The notes under the pieces are model-generated. The model saw nothing but the letters and a program-made list of their open reading frames with translations. It was not told the DNA's origin and made no database searches. Position numbers and translations under genes: made by a program. Source: Candidatus Saccharimonadota bacterium (GTDB lineage: Bacteria; Patescibacteriota; Saccharimonadia; Saccharimonadales; Saccharimonadaceae). From it: 64,000 nucleotides of DNA. Positions 27,280 to 35,712 of this stretch are shown in pieces. The DNA is taken from the NCBI GenBank assembly GCA_017459705.1, contig JAFUCJ010000003.1, positions 62,001 to 126,000 of the forward strand, written 5' to 3'. How positions within the stretch are numbered: position 1 is the first letter of the stretch; each line of letters starts with the position of its first letter.

Positions 27280-28341
27280 CTACCCTTTCCTTTTCAGCAC
27301 ATACCGTGCATCATGCGTTTCACCCACTAGTTCCAGATATCCATCGTCCACTAACTGTTTCAATCGCCTTTGTATGGATCGCCGGTTCAATTCTGGCAAG
27401 AGTTTTTCCGCATCCGATATACTTATTGCGCCAAATTTTGCCACATAACTCAGCAAATCTTGGTCTTCACGGCTGAGCCCTACTGGTTCACCGGCCATCA
27501 GCGACACATTAAGCAAACGTATCTCCGCATCTAGCACTCTGAGTGATGTTACATATCCCTCCACGAAATACTCCAACCACGGCGTGATATCCGCTTTTAC
27601 CGACGTCACATAACTCTTACCGTTCACATTCTGTAGCACCGCATAGTAAGCCGCTCTATCTGTGGCATAATATGAATCAAGCACCAACGCTCCATTATCG
27701 TCATATTGATTAATTGCGAGAAACAGCATTGTGAGCGCCCGCGCCGTGCGACCGTTTCCATCCGCAAACGGATGTATTGCTACAAAATGCAAATGTATAA
27801 TCGCCGCCAATATCACTGGATGCATTATGTACTGATTATCTGTTACATAGGCTAGCAAATCCAGCATCTCCGCCCTCACGTCGTCAACCGGCGCACCCTC
27901 ATATATCATCTCGTGAGTTTTCTGGTTTTCAATATATACCGGATTAAATCTCAGTTGCCCCGTCCGGTTCTTTGTGGTAAGTCCTGTCATTATTATCCCA
28001 TGCAGTTCCAGCACATCGTCGAGTGTTATCTCGCTCGCGCCATGCCGCCGCCGCTCGATAAAGTCAAGCGCCGCTTTATAATTTTTTACTTCCAGTTCGG
28101 CATATTCTTCCTTAGTTAATACCCTGTCTGAGGCAATCACCGCTCGCACTTCATTCATGCTAAGCGGATTCCCCTCGATAGATGTCGAACTATGCGCCGC
28201 CTCCACGCTCGCGCGGTATCGCACCGACGCTTCCACCGTCGGCAAAATCCTGCTCGCCGCAATCACGTTATTGATGCGCCCAATATCCTGTAACAAATCT
28301 TTAACCTTATCCGTTATCACAAACTTCGGTTTATAACTCAT
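27280..28341 (-). CDS. Fic-domain protein with winged-helix C-terminus
   Basis: 353 residues. The catalytic motif HPFADGNGRTAR (about residue 193) matches HPFx(D/E)GNGRxxR of AMP-transferring Fic enzymes. An N-terminal helix carries STSIEGN near residue 53, matching the (S/T)xxxE(G/N) self-inhibitory motif of class II Fic proteins. The last ~75 residues, 'REDQDLLSYVAKFGAISISDAEKLLPELNRRSIQRRL' (split), look like a winged helix. TATAAT ends 6 bases before the ATG, so the mRNA is leaderless. Four TTTGCGACA copies overlie the promoter; the winged helix could bind them. Target of AMPylation unknown. Confidence 0.93.
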   Translation of the reverse strand: MSYKPKFVITDKVKDLLQDIGRINNVIAASRILPTVEASVRYRASVEAAHSSTSIEGNPLSMNEVRAVIASDRVLTKEEYAELEVKNYKAALDFIERRRHGASEITLDDVLELHGIIMTGLTTKNRTGQLRFNPVYIENQKTHEMIYEGAPVDDVRAEMLDLLAYVTDNQYIMHPVILAAIIHLHFVAIHPFADGNGRTARALTMLFLAINQYDDNGALVLDSYYATDRAAYYAVLQNVNGKSYVTSVKADITPWLEYFVEGYVTSLRVLDAEIRLLNVSLMAGEPVGLSREDQDLLSYVAKFGAISISDAEKLLPELNRRSIQRRLKQLVDDGYLELVGETHDARYVLKRKG

Positions 28342-28358
28342 GCTTACATTATATCACA

Positions 28359-28400
28359 TTTGCGACACTTTGCGACAAACTTTGCGACATTTTTGCGACA
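28359..28400. promoter_or_regulatory. Four TTTGCGACA repeats at the Fic promoter
   Basis: Direct copies at 28359, 28369, 28381 and 28392, spaced 10-12 bases, about one DNA turn each. They cover the -35 region of the minus-strand promoter whose TATAAT is at 28348-28353. Confidence 0.65.
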
Positions 28401-28440
28401 TCACCCGCCATCTCCTAGCCTATCGGCTAGGGTGTATTTT

Positions 28441-30855
28441 TTAAGCCGCCCCACCTTCCACAGCCGCCATCACCGCCGCCCTGTCACGCTCAATCAGCGC
28501 TAGTCTTGCCTCAATCTCACCTTTACCGACCTCTATCGCCCGCGCCAGCGCCACATCTCCTGCCATCGGCTCAAAGAACTTTCGCCAAGCATCATATTCA
28601 TCAGCAGTTCTCACCGACCCCGCCGTATATCTCGGATAATTATCTAGCGACTTATCCCCCGCCATCTGCTTTACGAAGTCCCAATGCGAAGTTAGCCACA
28701 AAAACACCTTCATTTTCACCGCTGGATTTCTATATAGATATATAAATAAATGGAATTGGTCCTGCGGTTTCACTACGTCGGGGCATTCTAGCAGCTCCAT
28801 CACTCGTGCTAGCCCAGCCTCATCCCGCATCAAAGTCATCGCAAATAGGAGATCAAACTTGATTTCCGGATCCGCTATCATCTGGTATCCGTTCAAATAC
28901 TCATCTAGACATCCTGGCTCCAAATACAATTTCGCATCCAATATGCTACTCCGAATCTCCGCATCAAGCGCAGCGTAATCCCCGTCGTACATTTTCGCTA
29001 ATTTTCGCATATTCGTCACATCCGCCCCCTCATACGTCGAGCCATAGAAATCTAGCGCTAGCAGAGTCGCCCGCAGACGTATGGTGTTTTCGTCATCGTC
29101 CTCACGCGTCACTAGCCCCACTCGCGCTAGCCCCGGCTCCACCAACTTTCTCACAAAATCCTTGAACTTCCGCTCATCTGCCGACCCCGGGTCGAAAAAC
29201 ACTTTCATCCCCGCCACAATCGTCACGATAATACTCCATACCGCCGCCGACTCTTCGTCACGAAACTTTTCAATCAGCGGCAACAGCGACGCGCTTGATA
29301 CTAGGCCGGCCTTCGCCAGCAAGTCCCGGTCGATCAGTAACCGCAGCTTTTCTTCCAGTCCAAGCTTATCAAATCTACCAAGTCGCTCCTCAAACTGCGC
29401 ATCAGTCAGTTGGAGTATATAATGCCCGCTCATGTCCTCAGAGATTTCCGGCAACATCCAGTCCGATTCCGTCATTTCCCCATCTAGCACGAACCTTCTC
29501 TGCGTGAACTTCTCAAAATCATCATCACCCCGAATCACTGGATACCCCGGACGATCGATAAATCCATGCATCATCTCCCCCACGTCAAATCCAGCGTGTT
29601 TGCCAAGTGCCGCCCATAAGTCATCACCCACTGTATTACTATACTTGTGTGTCTCAAAATAACCCCTCAGTCCCGCGCAAAACTTCTCCCACCCCATCAG
29701 TCGCACTACCATCAGCATCAACCTCGCCCCCTTCGCATACACAATCGCCGGATCGAACAACGTCGCAATTTCTTCTGGATCATTCACTTCCTGATGTACC
29801 GACTGCACACCTGCTAACGAATCACGCTTCAACGCCGCTAGCGCGTCCCCCGTGAAAAAGTTCTCAAAAATCTTAAACTCCGGATACGCCGCATCTACTG
29901 CAAAATACTCCATCACACTCGCAAACGATTCATTCAGCCACAGATCATCCCACCACTGCATCGTCACCAAGTCCCCGAACCACTGATGCGAAAGTTCGTG
30001 CGCCACCGTCAGCGCCACGCTCTTTTTTGTATCTAGTGTCGCCGACTCGCCCGCCAGCATCATTGATTCACGATATGTCACTAGCCCCCAGTTTTCCATC
30101 GCACCTGCCTCAAAATCCGGCAACGCCACCTGATCACACTTCGTCAGCGGATATGGCACGCCAAAATTGTCATCATAGAACTCTAACGCTTTCGCCGCTA
30201 CCTCATTTGCAAAATCTACCGCATCCACATCCTGATTCAACGCACAATAAGTCGTAATCTTCGTGCCATGCGCGTTCGTCACGGTCTTGCCGTGAAACTT
30301 ACCACTCACCCAAGCAAGTAGATATGTACTCATCCGCGGCGTCGGTTCAAATGCCACCGTTTTCATACCAGAATCAGAACCGCATAACGCGATTTCCGGC
30401 ATATTGGAAATCACAGTATCATCCGCCGCCGTCGTGAGCGTCAGTTCAAACACCGCTTTCGCCGCCGGCTCATCAATACACGGAAACGCTTCTCTCGCAT
30501 AATGACTCTCGAACTGCGTCGCTACAATCGTCTCTGTCCGCCCGTCCAATTCATAAGTAGACAAATACGCCCCCTGCATATTTTCATTTAATGCTCGGCT
30601 ATAATATATTATCACCTCTACATTCCCCCGCCTCATTTTCGGCATGGTCAGGAAATCATCATCATACCGATAATCAGCTTCGTGGCCATCAACCAATACC
30701 CGTTCAATCTCCATTTTGACCGCGTGGAACTTAATCGTCTCAGATAGCACCTCGCCTCTGATTTTCGCAGTGCCAGAGATAGTTTTCGCTTTCTTATCTA
30801 TCACCAAATCCAGCCCATACCATTCCGGCACGAAATAGTCGATCAATCTTTCCAA
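28441..30855 (-). CDS. M1-family aminopeptidase
   Basis: 804 residues. The start is TTG at 30855 with AAAGGAG eight bases upstream; no ATG is better placed. The family exopeptidase motif GAMENWG lies near residue 252 and the zinc site HELSHQWFGDLVT with Glu 19 residues on (NESFASVMEY) near 288-315. 'QFESHYAREAFPCIDEP' near 118 is the substrate-pocket segment. The C-terminal ~350 residues form the helical ERAP1-like domain. It removes N-terminal residues from peptides in the cytoplasm; no signal peptide. It follows ftsH by 14 bases on the same strand, so proteolysis and peptide clearance are co-expressed. Confidence 0.95.
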   Translation of the reverse strand: MERLIDYFVPEWYGLDLVIDKKAKTISGTAKIRGEVLSETIKFHAVKMEIERVLVDGHEADYRYDDDFLTMPKMRRGNVEVIIYYSRALNENMQGAYLSTYELDGRTETIVATQFESHYAREAFPCIDEPAAKAVFELTLTTAADDTVISNMPEIALCGSDSGMKTVAFEPTPRMSTYLLAWVSGKFHGKTVTNAHGTKITTYCALNQDVDAVDFANEVAAKALEFYDDNFGVPYPLTKCDQVALPDFEAGAMENWGLVTYRESMMLAGESATLDTKKSVALTVAHELSHQWFGDLVTMQWWDDLWLNESFASVMEYFAVDAAYPEFKIFENFFTGDALAALKRDSLAGVQSVHQEVNDPEEIATLFDPAIVYAKGARLMLMVVRLMGWEKFCAGLRGYFETHKYSNTVGDDLWAALGKHAGFDVGEMMHGFIDRPGYPVIRGDDDFEKFTQRRFVLDGEMTESDWMLPEISEDMSGHYILQLTDAQFEERLGRFDKLGLEEKLRLLIDRDLLAKAGLVSSASLLPLIEKFRDEESAAVWSIIVTIVAGMKVFFDPGSADERKFKDFVRKLVEPGLARVGLVTREDDDENTIRLRATLLALDFYGSTYEGADVTNMRKLAKMYDGDYAALDAEIRSSILDAKLYLEPGCLDEYLNGYQMIADPEIKFDLLFAMTLMRDEAGLARVMELLECPDVVKPQDQFHLFIYLYRNPAVKMKVFLWLTSHWDFVKQMAGDKSLDNYPRYTAGSVRTADEYDAWRKFFEPMAGDVALARAIEVGKGEIEARLALIERDRAAVMAAVEGGAA

Positions 30856-30869
30856 TCTGTGTAACTCCT

Positions 30870-32801
30870 TTAATAAAGTTTTGCCGCGTCCGGAAGTTTA
30901 GCGTCTTTCAGAATCGGTTCAAGCTCTTTTTCTTCAAGCGTTTCGTGTGCTAATAATTCTTCCGCCAACTTGTCTAACACCGCTTTATTTGCTTTCAGCA
31001 CTGCTTCTGCGCGCGCCGCCGCCTCATCCGACAGCTTCTTAACCTCAGCATCAATCAACTCCGACGTCTTCTCCGAGTATGGTTTGCCAGTTGTGATTGT
31101 GTAATATCCAGTATCCTCACCCGGGAACACGATATTCCGCAAAGCGTCGCCCATCCCCTCTTCTACAATCATCGATTTCGACAACTCTGCTACGTTTTTT
31201 AGATCCGACGACGCACCCGTCGTAATCGCATCTTTGCCGAAAATCAACTTTTCTGCGACCCTACCACCCATCGCGCGCGCCAGAATATCTTTTAGTTCAT
31301 AGACGCTCTTGTAGCTACGATCCTCTGGTGGCAAGAACCACGTCACCCCACCAGTCGCTCCACGCGGAATGATTGTCACCTTATGCACCGGATCACTATC
31401 CGGTAACACATGCCCCACTACCGCATGACCCGCCTCATGATATGCGGTGATTTTGCGCTCTTTGTCGTTCATTACTTTACTCTTGCGTTCTGGTCCAATC
31501 GCCACCCGCTCAAACGCCGCAACCACATCTGCATTGGAGATTGCCTTATGCCCCTCACGCGCCGCCGTGATTGCAGATTCATTCGCTATATTAGCAAGAT
31601 CCGCCCCCGACGACCCAGCGGTCTTCTTGGCCAACGCTTCGAGGTCCACATCCGCCTCTACCGGCTTACCCTTGAAGTGCACTTTCAGTATCTCCACACG
31701 ATCTTTGCGCTCCGGCAAAGTCACGTTTACATGACGATCAAACCGCCCCGGACGCAGTAACGCCTTGTCGAGCATGTCTACGCGGTTTGTCGCCGCCATC
31801 ACGATCACGCCGCTATCATTGTCAAACCCATCCATCTCCACCAAAATCTGATTCAAGGTCTGCTCGTCCTCACGCCCCGCCCCACCACGCGCATCGCGTT
31901 TATGTGCTACTGCATCAATCTCATCAATAAAGATAATCGACGGCGCATTCTTTTTTGCTTTCGAGAACAAATCCCTCACCCGCGAAGCGCCTACCCCCAC
32001 GAACATTTCCGCAAACTCCGACCCCGAAATCGAAAAGAAAGGCACATCCGCTTCGCCCGCCACAGCGCGCGCCATTAAAGTCTTACCAGTACCCGGATCA
32101 CCAGCGAGAAGCACCCCACGCGGAATCTTCGCGCCCAGTTTCTCATACTTCTTCGGATTTTTCAAGAAATCAACAATTTCTGTCAAATCCTGCTTCGCCG
32201 CTTCGTTGCCCGCCACGTCATTAAAAGTCACCTTTTTCTTATCGGGCCCATACAACTGTGCTCGCGCTTTGCCAAAAGAGAGCGATTGATTGTTGGCGCT
32301 CGTCGCCTGCTTCATCATCCACGACAAGAAAATCACTATCGCGACAATCGGCAAAATCGTAATTGCAACATCTAACACTATCCCCCACACGTTAATATTC
32401 TCTTTATACTCGATCACTGGATATTTTGCAGTACACTCGGTCAACTTCTCACCGTCCAGCCCGTCGCAATAATTAATCAAACCCTGATCATATAACGTCC
32501 CCGAACCATCCTTCCGAGATGTTTCCGTCGGCGTGTCTTTCCCCTTCAACGTAATATCCAGTTCGTCACCTCGCACAGTAATCTTTGAGATATTCCCATT
32601 CGGATCATTAGCACGCGCCACCACTTCCGAAATTGGCACTTCCGTCTTGGCTGGGTTTCGCCCAGAGAAATTCGCTACCACCATGCCAATCAAACATGCC
32701 ACTAAAAGCACGAACACGAAACTTCTAAACATATTGCTTCGGCCCATATTATTCACGTTACCCGGCACGCCCGGCTTCTGATTCGGTAATTTCTCCGCCA
32801 C
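30870..32801 (-). CDS. ftsH: Membrane AAA protease FtsH
   Basis: 643 residues, starting with GTG at 32801 behind AAGGAG. One helix near residue 28 and another near 140 flank a ~90-residue extracytoplasmic region. Walker A '[17 protein letters not shown]', Walker B '[12 protein letters not shown]', the second region of homology '[20 protein letters not shown]', and zinc site HEAGH near residue 448 with '[14 protein letters not shown]' are all present. It degrades membrane and unstable cytoplasmic proteins as a hexamer. Order and length are canonical. The M1 aminopeptidase gene follows. Confidence 0.97.
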   Translation of the reverse strand: MAEKLPNQKPGVPGNVNNMGRSNMFRSFVFVLLVACLIGMVVANFSGRNPAKTEVPISEVVARANDPNGNISKITVRGDELDITLKGKDTPTETSRKDGSGTLYDQGLINYCDGLDGEKLTECTAKYPVIEYKENINVWGIVLDVAITILPIVAIVIFLSWMMKQATSANNQSLSFGKARAQLYGPDKKKVTFNDVAGNEAAKQDLTEIVDFLKNPKKYEKLGAKIPRGVLLAGDPGTGKTLMARAVAGEADVPFFSISGSEFAEMFVGVGASRVRDLFSKAKKNAPSIIFIDEIDAVAHKRDARGGAGREDEQTLNQILVEMDGFDNDSGVIVMAATNRVDMLDKALLRPGRFDRHVNVTLPERKDRVEILKVHFKGKPVEADVDLEALAKKTAGSSGADLANIANESAITAAREGHKAISNADVVAAFERVAIGPERKSKVMNDKERKITAYHEAGHAVVGHVLPDSDPVHKVTIIPRGATGGVTWFLPPEDRSYKSVYELKDILARAMGGRVAEKLIFGKDAITTGASSDLKNVAELSKSMIVEEGMGDALRNIVFPGEDTGYYTITTGKPYSEKTSELIDAEVKKLSDEAAARAEAVLKANKAVLDKLAEELLAHETLEEKELEPILKDAKLPDAAKLY

Positions 32802-32879
32802 TTTTTTATCTCCTTAATAAATCTATTCTATCACATTTTCGAAATCTATGCTATAATATATAATATAGCTCATTAATAG

Positions 32880-33005
32880 TTGCATGATTTACTTCATTCA
32901 TGGGACATTAAGACAAAATCTCCGATTTTGTCGCCGGAGGGGCGAAGCACCGTGATATAATTACTATCACGGTGCGAAGCTCCCAGAATGAAGTAAATCA
33001 TGCAA
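32880..33005 (+). repeat. Cloverleaf-like palindromic element before tRNA-Pro
   Basis: A perfect 20-bp outer inverted repeat (32880-32899 with 32986-33005), extended after one bulge by TGGGA/TCCCA, encloses GACAAAATC/GATTTTGTC (32912-32932) and GCACCGTGATA/TATCACGGTGC (32947-32975). A TATAAT near 32850 lies upstream, and tRNA-Pro starts 8 bases after the element, so it would be part of the tRNA precursor. Confidence 0.8.
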
Positions 33006-33013
33006 CAAATTGA

Positions 33014-33089
33014 CTGGGTGTAGCACAGTTGGTAGCGCGCGACTTTTGGGAAGTCGAGGTCGCAGGTTCAAGTCCTGTCACCCAGACCA
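33014..33089 (+). tRNA. tRNA-Pro (TGG)
   Basis: Acceptor CTGGGTG/CACCCAG, anticodon loop TTTGGGA (TGG), T-loop TTCAAGT, encoded CCA. Confidence 0.94.
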
Positions 33090-33138
33090 TTATCATCAAA
33101 TATAATATTCTTGACAAAGCGTCAAGAATATTGCGTAT

Positions 33139-33213
33139 CTGGGATTAGCGCAGTGGTAGCGCGCACGCCTGGGGGGCGTGAGGTCGCCAGTTCGATCCTG
33201 GTATCCCAGACCA
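33139..33213 (+). tRNA. tRNA-Pro (GGG)
   Basis: Acceptor CTGGGAT/ATCCCAG, anticodon loop CTGGGGG (GGG), T-loop TTCGATC, encoded CCA. Second proline isoacceptor of three in this segment. Confidence 0.94.
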
Positions 33214-33228
33214 GTTTTATTTCTAGTT

Positions 33229-34101
33229 TTATTTCTTACGGCTCCTCGGAGCTTTTTTCGTTGACTTCTTACCGATTATACCTTTTTGCTTCAATACTAA
33301 CATGGCAACTACGCCACCAATCACAGCGAGTATCGCTACCGCACCAAGCACTATCCCTGCCACATTCACGCCATCCGACGATACTTCCTCCGTCACATCA
33401 GTAGAAAGCACGACATTCTGTGTCTCATTTTTTGTTTTTTGCTTAGTCGTAGCACCAGTCGTCGATTCATTCTCTGCCACATTGCTATCACTTGCAGCCC
33501 CATCATCAACACCCTCTTCTCCATTTCCGCTCGACGCTCGCTCCCGCTTATTCCCAGACGCGTCGGGTTCACTTTTGCTAGTCGCATCACTAGAATTATT
33601 CCCCCTCGCCGCACCATTATTGGTCGATTCGTTTTCCGTCGAAGTCCGTGTTTGCGCCGAAGCCGGAGTCTGCTCCTGTACTGGCTCTGCACTTACCTGC
33701 TTCACCGACACCCCAACCGACGCCACAAAAACCGTTGCATCCTCATAGCCCACGCCATCCACATTCGCCGCTTCAATCGTTACCGGTATACTATACTGCC
33801 CCGCCGGCGTCCCCGCAGCGACTTTATATGTCGCCACGAGCAGTGGAGTACTACCGCCAACCTCGACCATGTTTCCCCCCAAGACAAAATTATTACTCAC
33901 CGCCCCTCCGACCACCATGCCGGACACTGCACCTCCTGCCGTCGCCGAAACGAAGTTTACATTTCCACTCGTATCACTCACCGCAAAATTGCCTTCCAGC
34001 CCCATCAGCGTTTCACTCCGCGCCGCCGTCAGGTACACCGTCACGTGTCCATCACTCGTGCCGTCCAGTTCTACCCCACCATTAGTCGTTACATTAAACA
34101 T
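33229..34101 (-). CDS. Surface protein with cohesin-like domain and C-terminal membrane anchor
   Basis: 290 residues. Residues ~5-130 are beta-rich with a cohesin-type pattern: 'HVTVYLTAARSETLMGLEGNF', 'VNFVSATAGG' and 'LLVATYKVAAGTPAGQYSIPVTI', which resembles 'a.i.FkV...ap.G.ypIt' of type I/II cohesins. A ~110-residue linker rich in Ser, Asn, Glu and Thr follows, then a membrane helix (about 250-272) and a very basic tail. This architecture suits a wall-spanning anchor. No N-terminal signal peptide is seen, although TATGAT lies 6 bases before the ATG and defines the start; export is therefore unexplained. Cohesin assignment is by pattern and uncertain. Confidence 0.6.
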   Translation of the reverse strand: MFNVTTNGGVELDGTSDGHVTVYLTAARSETLMGLEGNFAVSDTSGNVNFVSATAGGAVSGMVVGGAVSNNFVLGGNMVEVGGSTPLLVATYKVAAGTPAGQYSIPVTIEAANVDGVGYEDATVFVASVGVSVKQVSAEPVQEQTPASAQTRTSTENESTNNGAARGNNSSDATSKSEPDASGNKRERASSGNGEEGVDDGAASDSNVAENESTTGATTKQKTKNETQNVVLSTDVTEEVSSDGVNVAGIVLGAVAILAVIGGVVAMLVLKQKGIIGKKSTKKAPRSRKK

Positions 34102-34178
34102 ATCTATATCATACCATCTTCACGCTATAATGTAAATGCTTTATTTTTACCCCCTCTTGTGCTATAATAATTCCAAAT

Positions 34179-34254
34179 CAGGGTGTAGCGCAGTTGGTAG
34201 CGCGCAGCGTTCGGGACGCTGAGGTCGTCGGTTCAAGTCCGATCACCCTGACCA
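34179..34254 (+). tRNA. tRNA-Pro (CGG)
   Basis: Acceptor CAGGGTG/CACCCTG, anticodon loop TTCGGGA (CGG), encoded CCA followed by TTTTTT. TATAAT at 34163-34168. Confidence 0.94.
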
Positions 34255-34302
34255 TTTTTTGTCTAACACAAATAGTGACGCTAGGCGAAACGAAACCATT
34301 TT

Positions 34303-34839
34303 CTAATATAGATACTCCCACAGTTTCCGCTCCAACTCGTCCATCTCGTTCACATCCACCGTCATATATTCGTTTACACCTAAGTCCGCATCCGTGGCCT
34401 CATCTATTCCCCACAATATAGCACTATTTTCCATCGCTAGCATCAGCGATTGTCCTGTCGCCGTACAGTGATAAAAATAGTCGTATAGTTCATATTTCGC
34501 CTTATACTCATTATATACACTCAAATCGTCCGCAATTTCCATTTCGCAAATATCCGAAACTGACACTTCACCGCTCATTTCAGTACCACTATTCATAATC
34601 TTTATTACTGCCACAATCACAGCAGTAATCACCAACACTACCGCACATAACGCCGCGGTTATTTTCACCATCCGCCACTCATTCTTTTTTGGCATCATTC
34701 CATCACCACTTACTATTGCGCCCCCTACCAAACCGCCCGCATTGGCACCGCCCGCCGCCACGCCTCCCGTCGGACCATTCACGTCAACCCCCACCCCCGC
34801 ATTTTGCCATCCACCGTTATAATATCCATTCTGGTCCAT
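34303..34839 (-). CDS. Single-pass membrane protein, unknown
   Basis: 178 residues: a ~50-residue Gly/Asn/Val-rich N-terminal segment, one membrane helix (about 58-82), and an acidic C-terminal domain with two Cys (DICEME, HCTAT) likely outside the cell. It starts immediately after the PEGA-protein stop (TAA-ATG), so it is translationally coupled as the last gene of the four-gene set starting at 38740. No family recognised. Confidence 0.7.
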   Translation of the reverse strand: MDQNGYYNGGWQNAGVGVDVNGPTGGVAAGGANAGGLVGGAIVSGDGMMPKKNEWRMVKITAALCAVVLVITAVIVAVIKIMNSGTEMSGEVSVSDICEMEIADDLSVYNEYKAKYELYDYFYHCTATGQSLMLAMENSAILWGIDEATDADLGVNEYMTVDVNEMDELERKLWEYLY

Positions 34840-35712
34840 TTATTCCTCCACTATTACATTATTCGCCGCACGAATTATCTCCTTTGGCACATTCAGATAA
34901 TTATCATACGCCAGCACCGGCGCCGGATTCCCCATCAATACATATTTCCCTGTGCCGTCATCCATATACAGAGTTCGATACACCAGCCCCTCCGCCGTAA
35001 ATACCGCTAGTGCATACCCATCATCACCAGACAAGGCATAGTTTGGCGCCGGAATATCATTTATCGAATATACATCATAGAACGTAAAAGCCGCCGGCTG
35101 TCCCGCATAGTAGAAATAGTAGTTTCCGAGCTCACTATCGATTCGTTGCCTAAAGTACTCAATCGCCGCTACACTCCCGTCATAATCATCCGCCGTGATC
35201 CGCACGCACATCGGCGTCCAATCATACCCCTGAGCGCAAGGCGACAAATCTAAACCAAAACCATCACCACTCACCGGCAACGCCGCCACTCCTGGATGCT
35301 CAGCCAACAATTGCGCCATCTCTGCCTCTTTTTCATCATCCATAATTTGTTTATAAATCGTCCCGTCATCCGCATCATTTTCGTACCAATCCACCGTAAA
35401 AGTCATATTCGGACTGAGGGCAACGCTGATCGATTCGCCGTCATTTTCAATCATTACCGTACGCGTTTCCGTCTCAAATCCAAATTTCGACACTTCCACT
35501 TCATGTACCCCACGCTTCAACAAAGCATTTTTGTACGGATAATACCGCCCATCAATCTTTACAGTCGCTGAAGCCGGCACCACCCTTATCGAAACTTCTT
35601 TATAATCCGCGTCCGACAGCACCAACGATAGCACTGCCGCTATCACTATTATCACCGTCACGATTATCATCGCTACGCTGATTGCGATTTTTGGCCATTT
35701 TTTACTTTCCAT
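34840..35712 (-). CDS. Membrane-anchored PEGA-domain protein
   Basis: 290 residues. A signal-anchor helix at about 9-33 is followed by a PEGA-like beta domain ('IRVVPASATVKIDGRYYPYKNALLKRGVHEVEVSKFGFE' region, residues ~42-95), which in other proteins folds as a small surface beta sandwich. The rest (about 110-290) is Tyr/Asp-rich, with one Cys pair (SPCAQGY, PMCVRI) and no recognised family. Overlaps the upstream gene's end by 11 bases. Confidence 0.75.
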   Translation of the reverse strand: MESKKWPKIAISVAMIIVTVIIVIAAVLSLVLSDADYKEVSIRVVPASATVKIDGRYYPYKNALLKRGVHEVEVSKFGFETETRTVMIENDGESISVALSPNMTFTVDWYENDADDGTIYKQIMDDEKEAEMAQLLAEHPGVAALPVSGDGFGLDLSPCAQGYDWTPMCVRITADDYDGSVAAIEYFRQRIDSELGNYYFYYAGQPAAFTFYDVYSINDIPAPNYALSGDDGYALAVFTAEGLVYRTLYMDDGTGKYVLMGNPAPVLAYDNYLNVPKEIIRAANNVIVEE

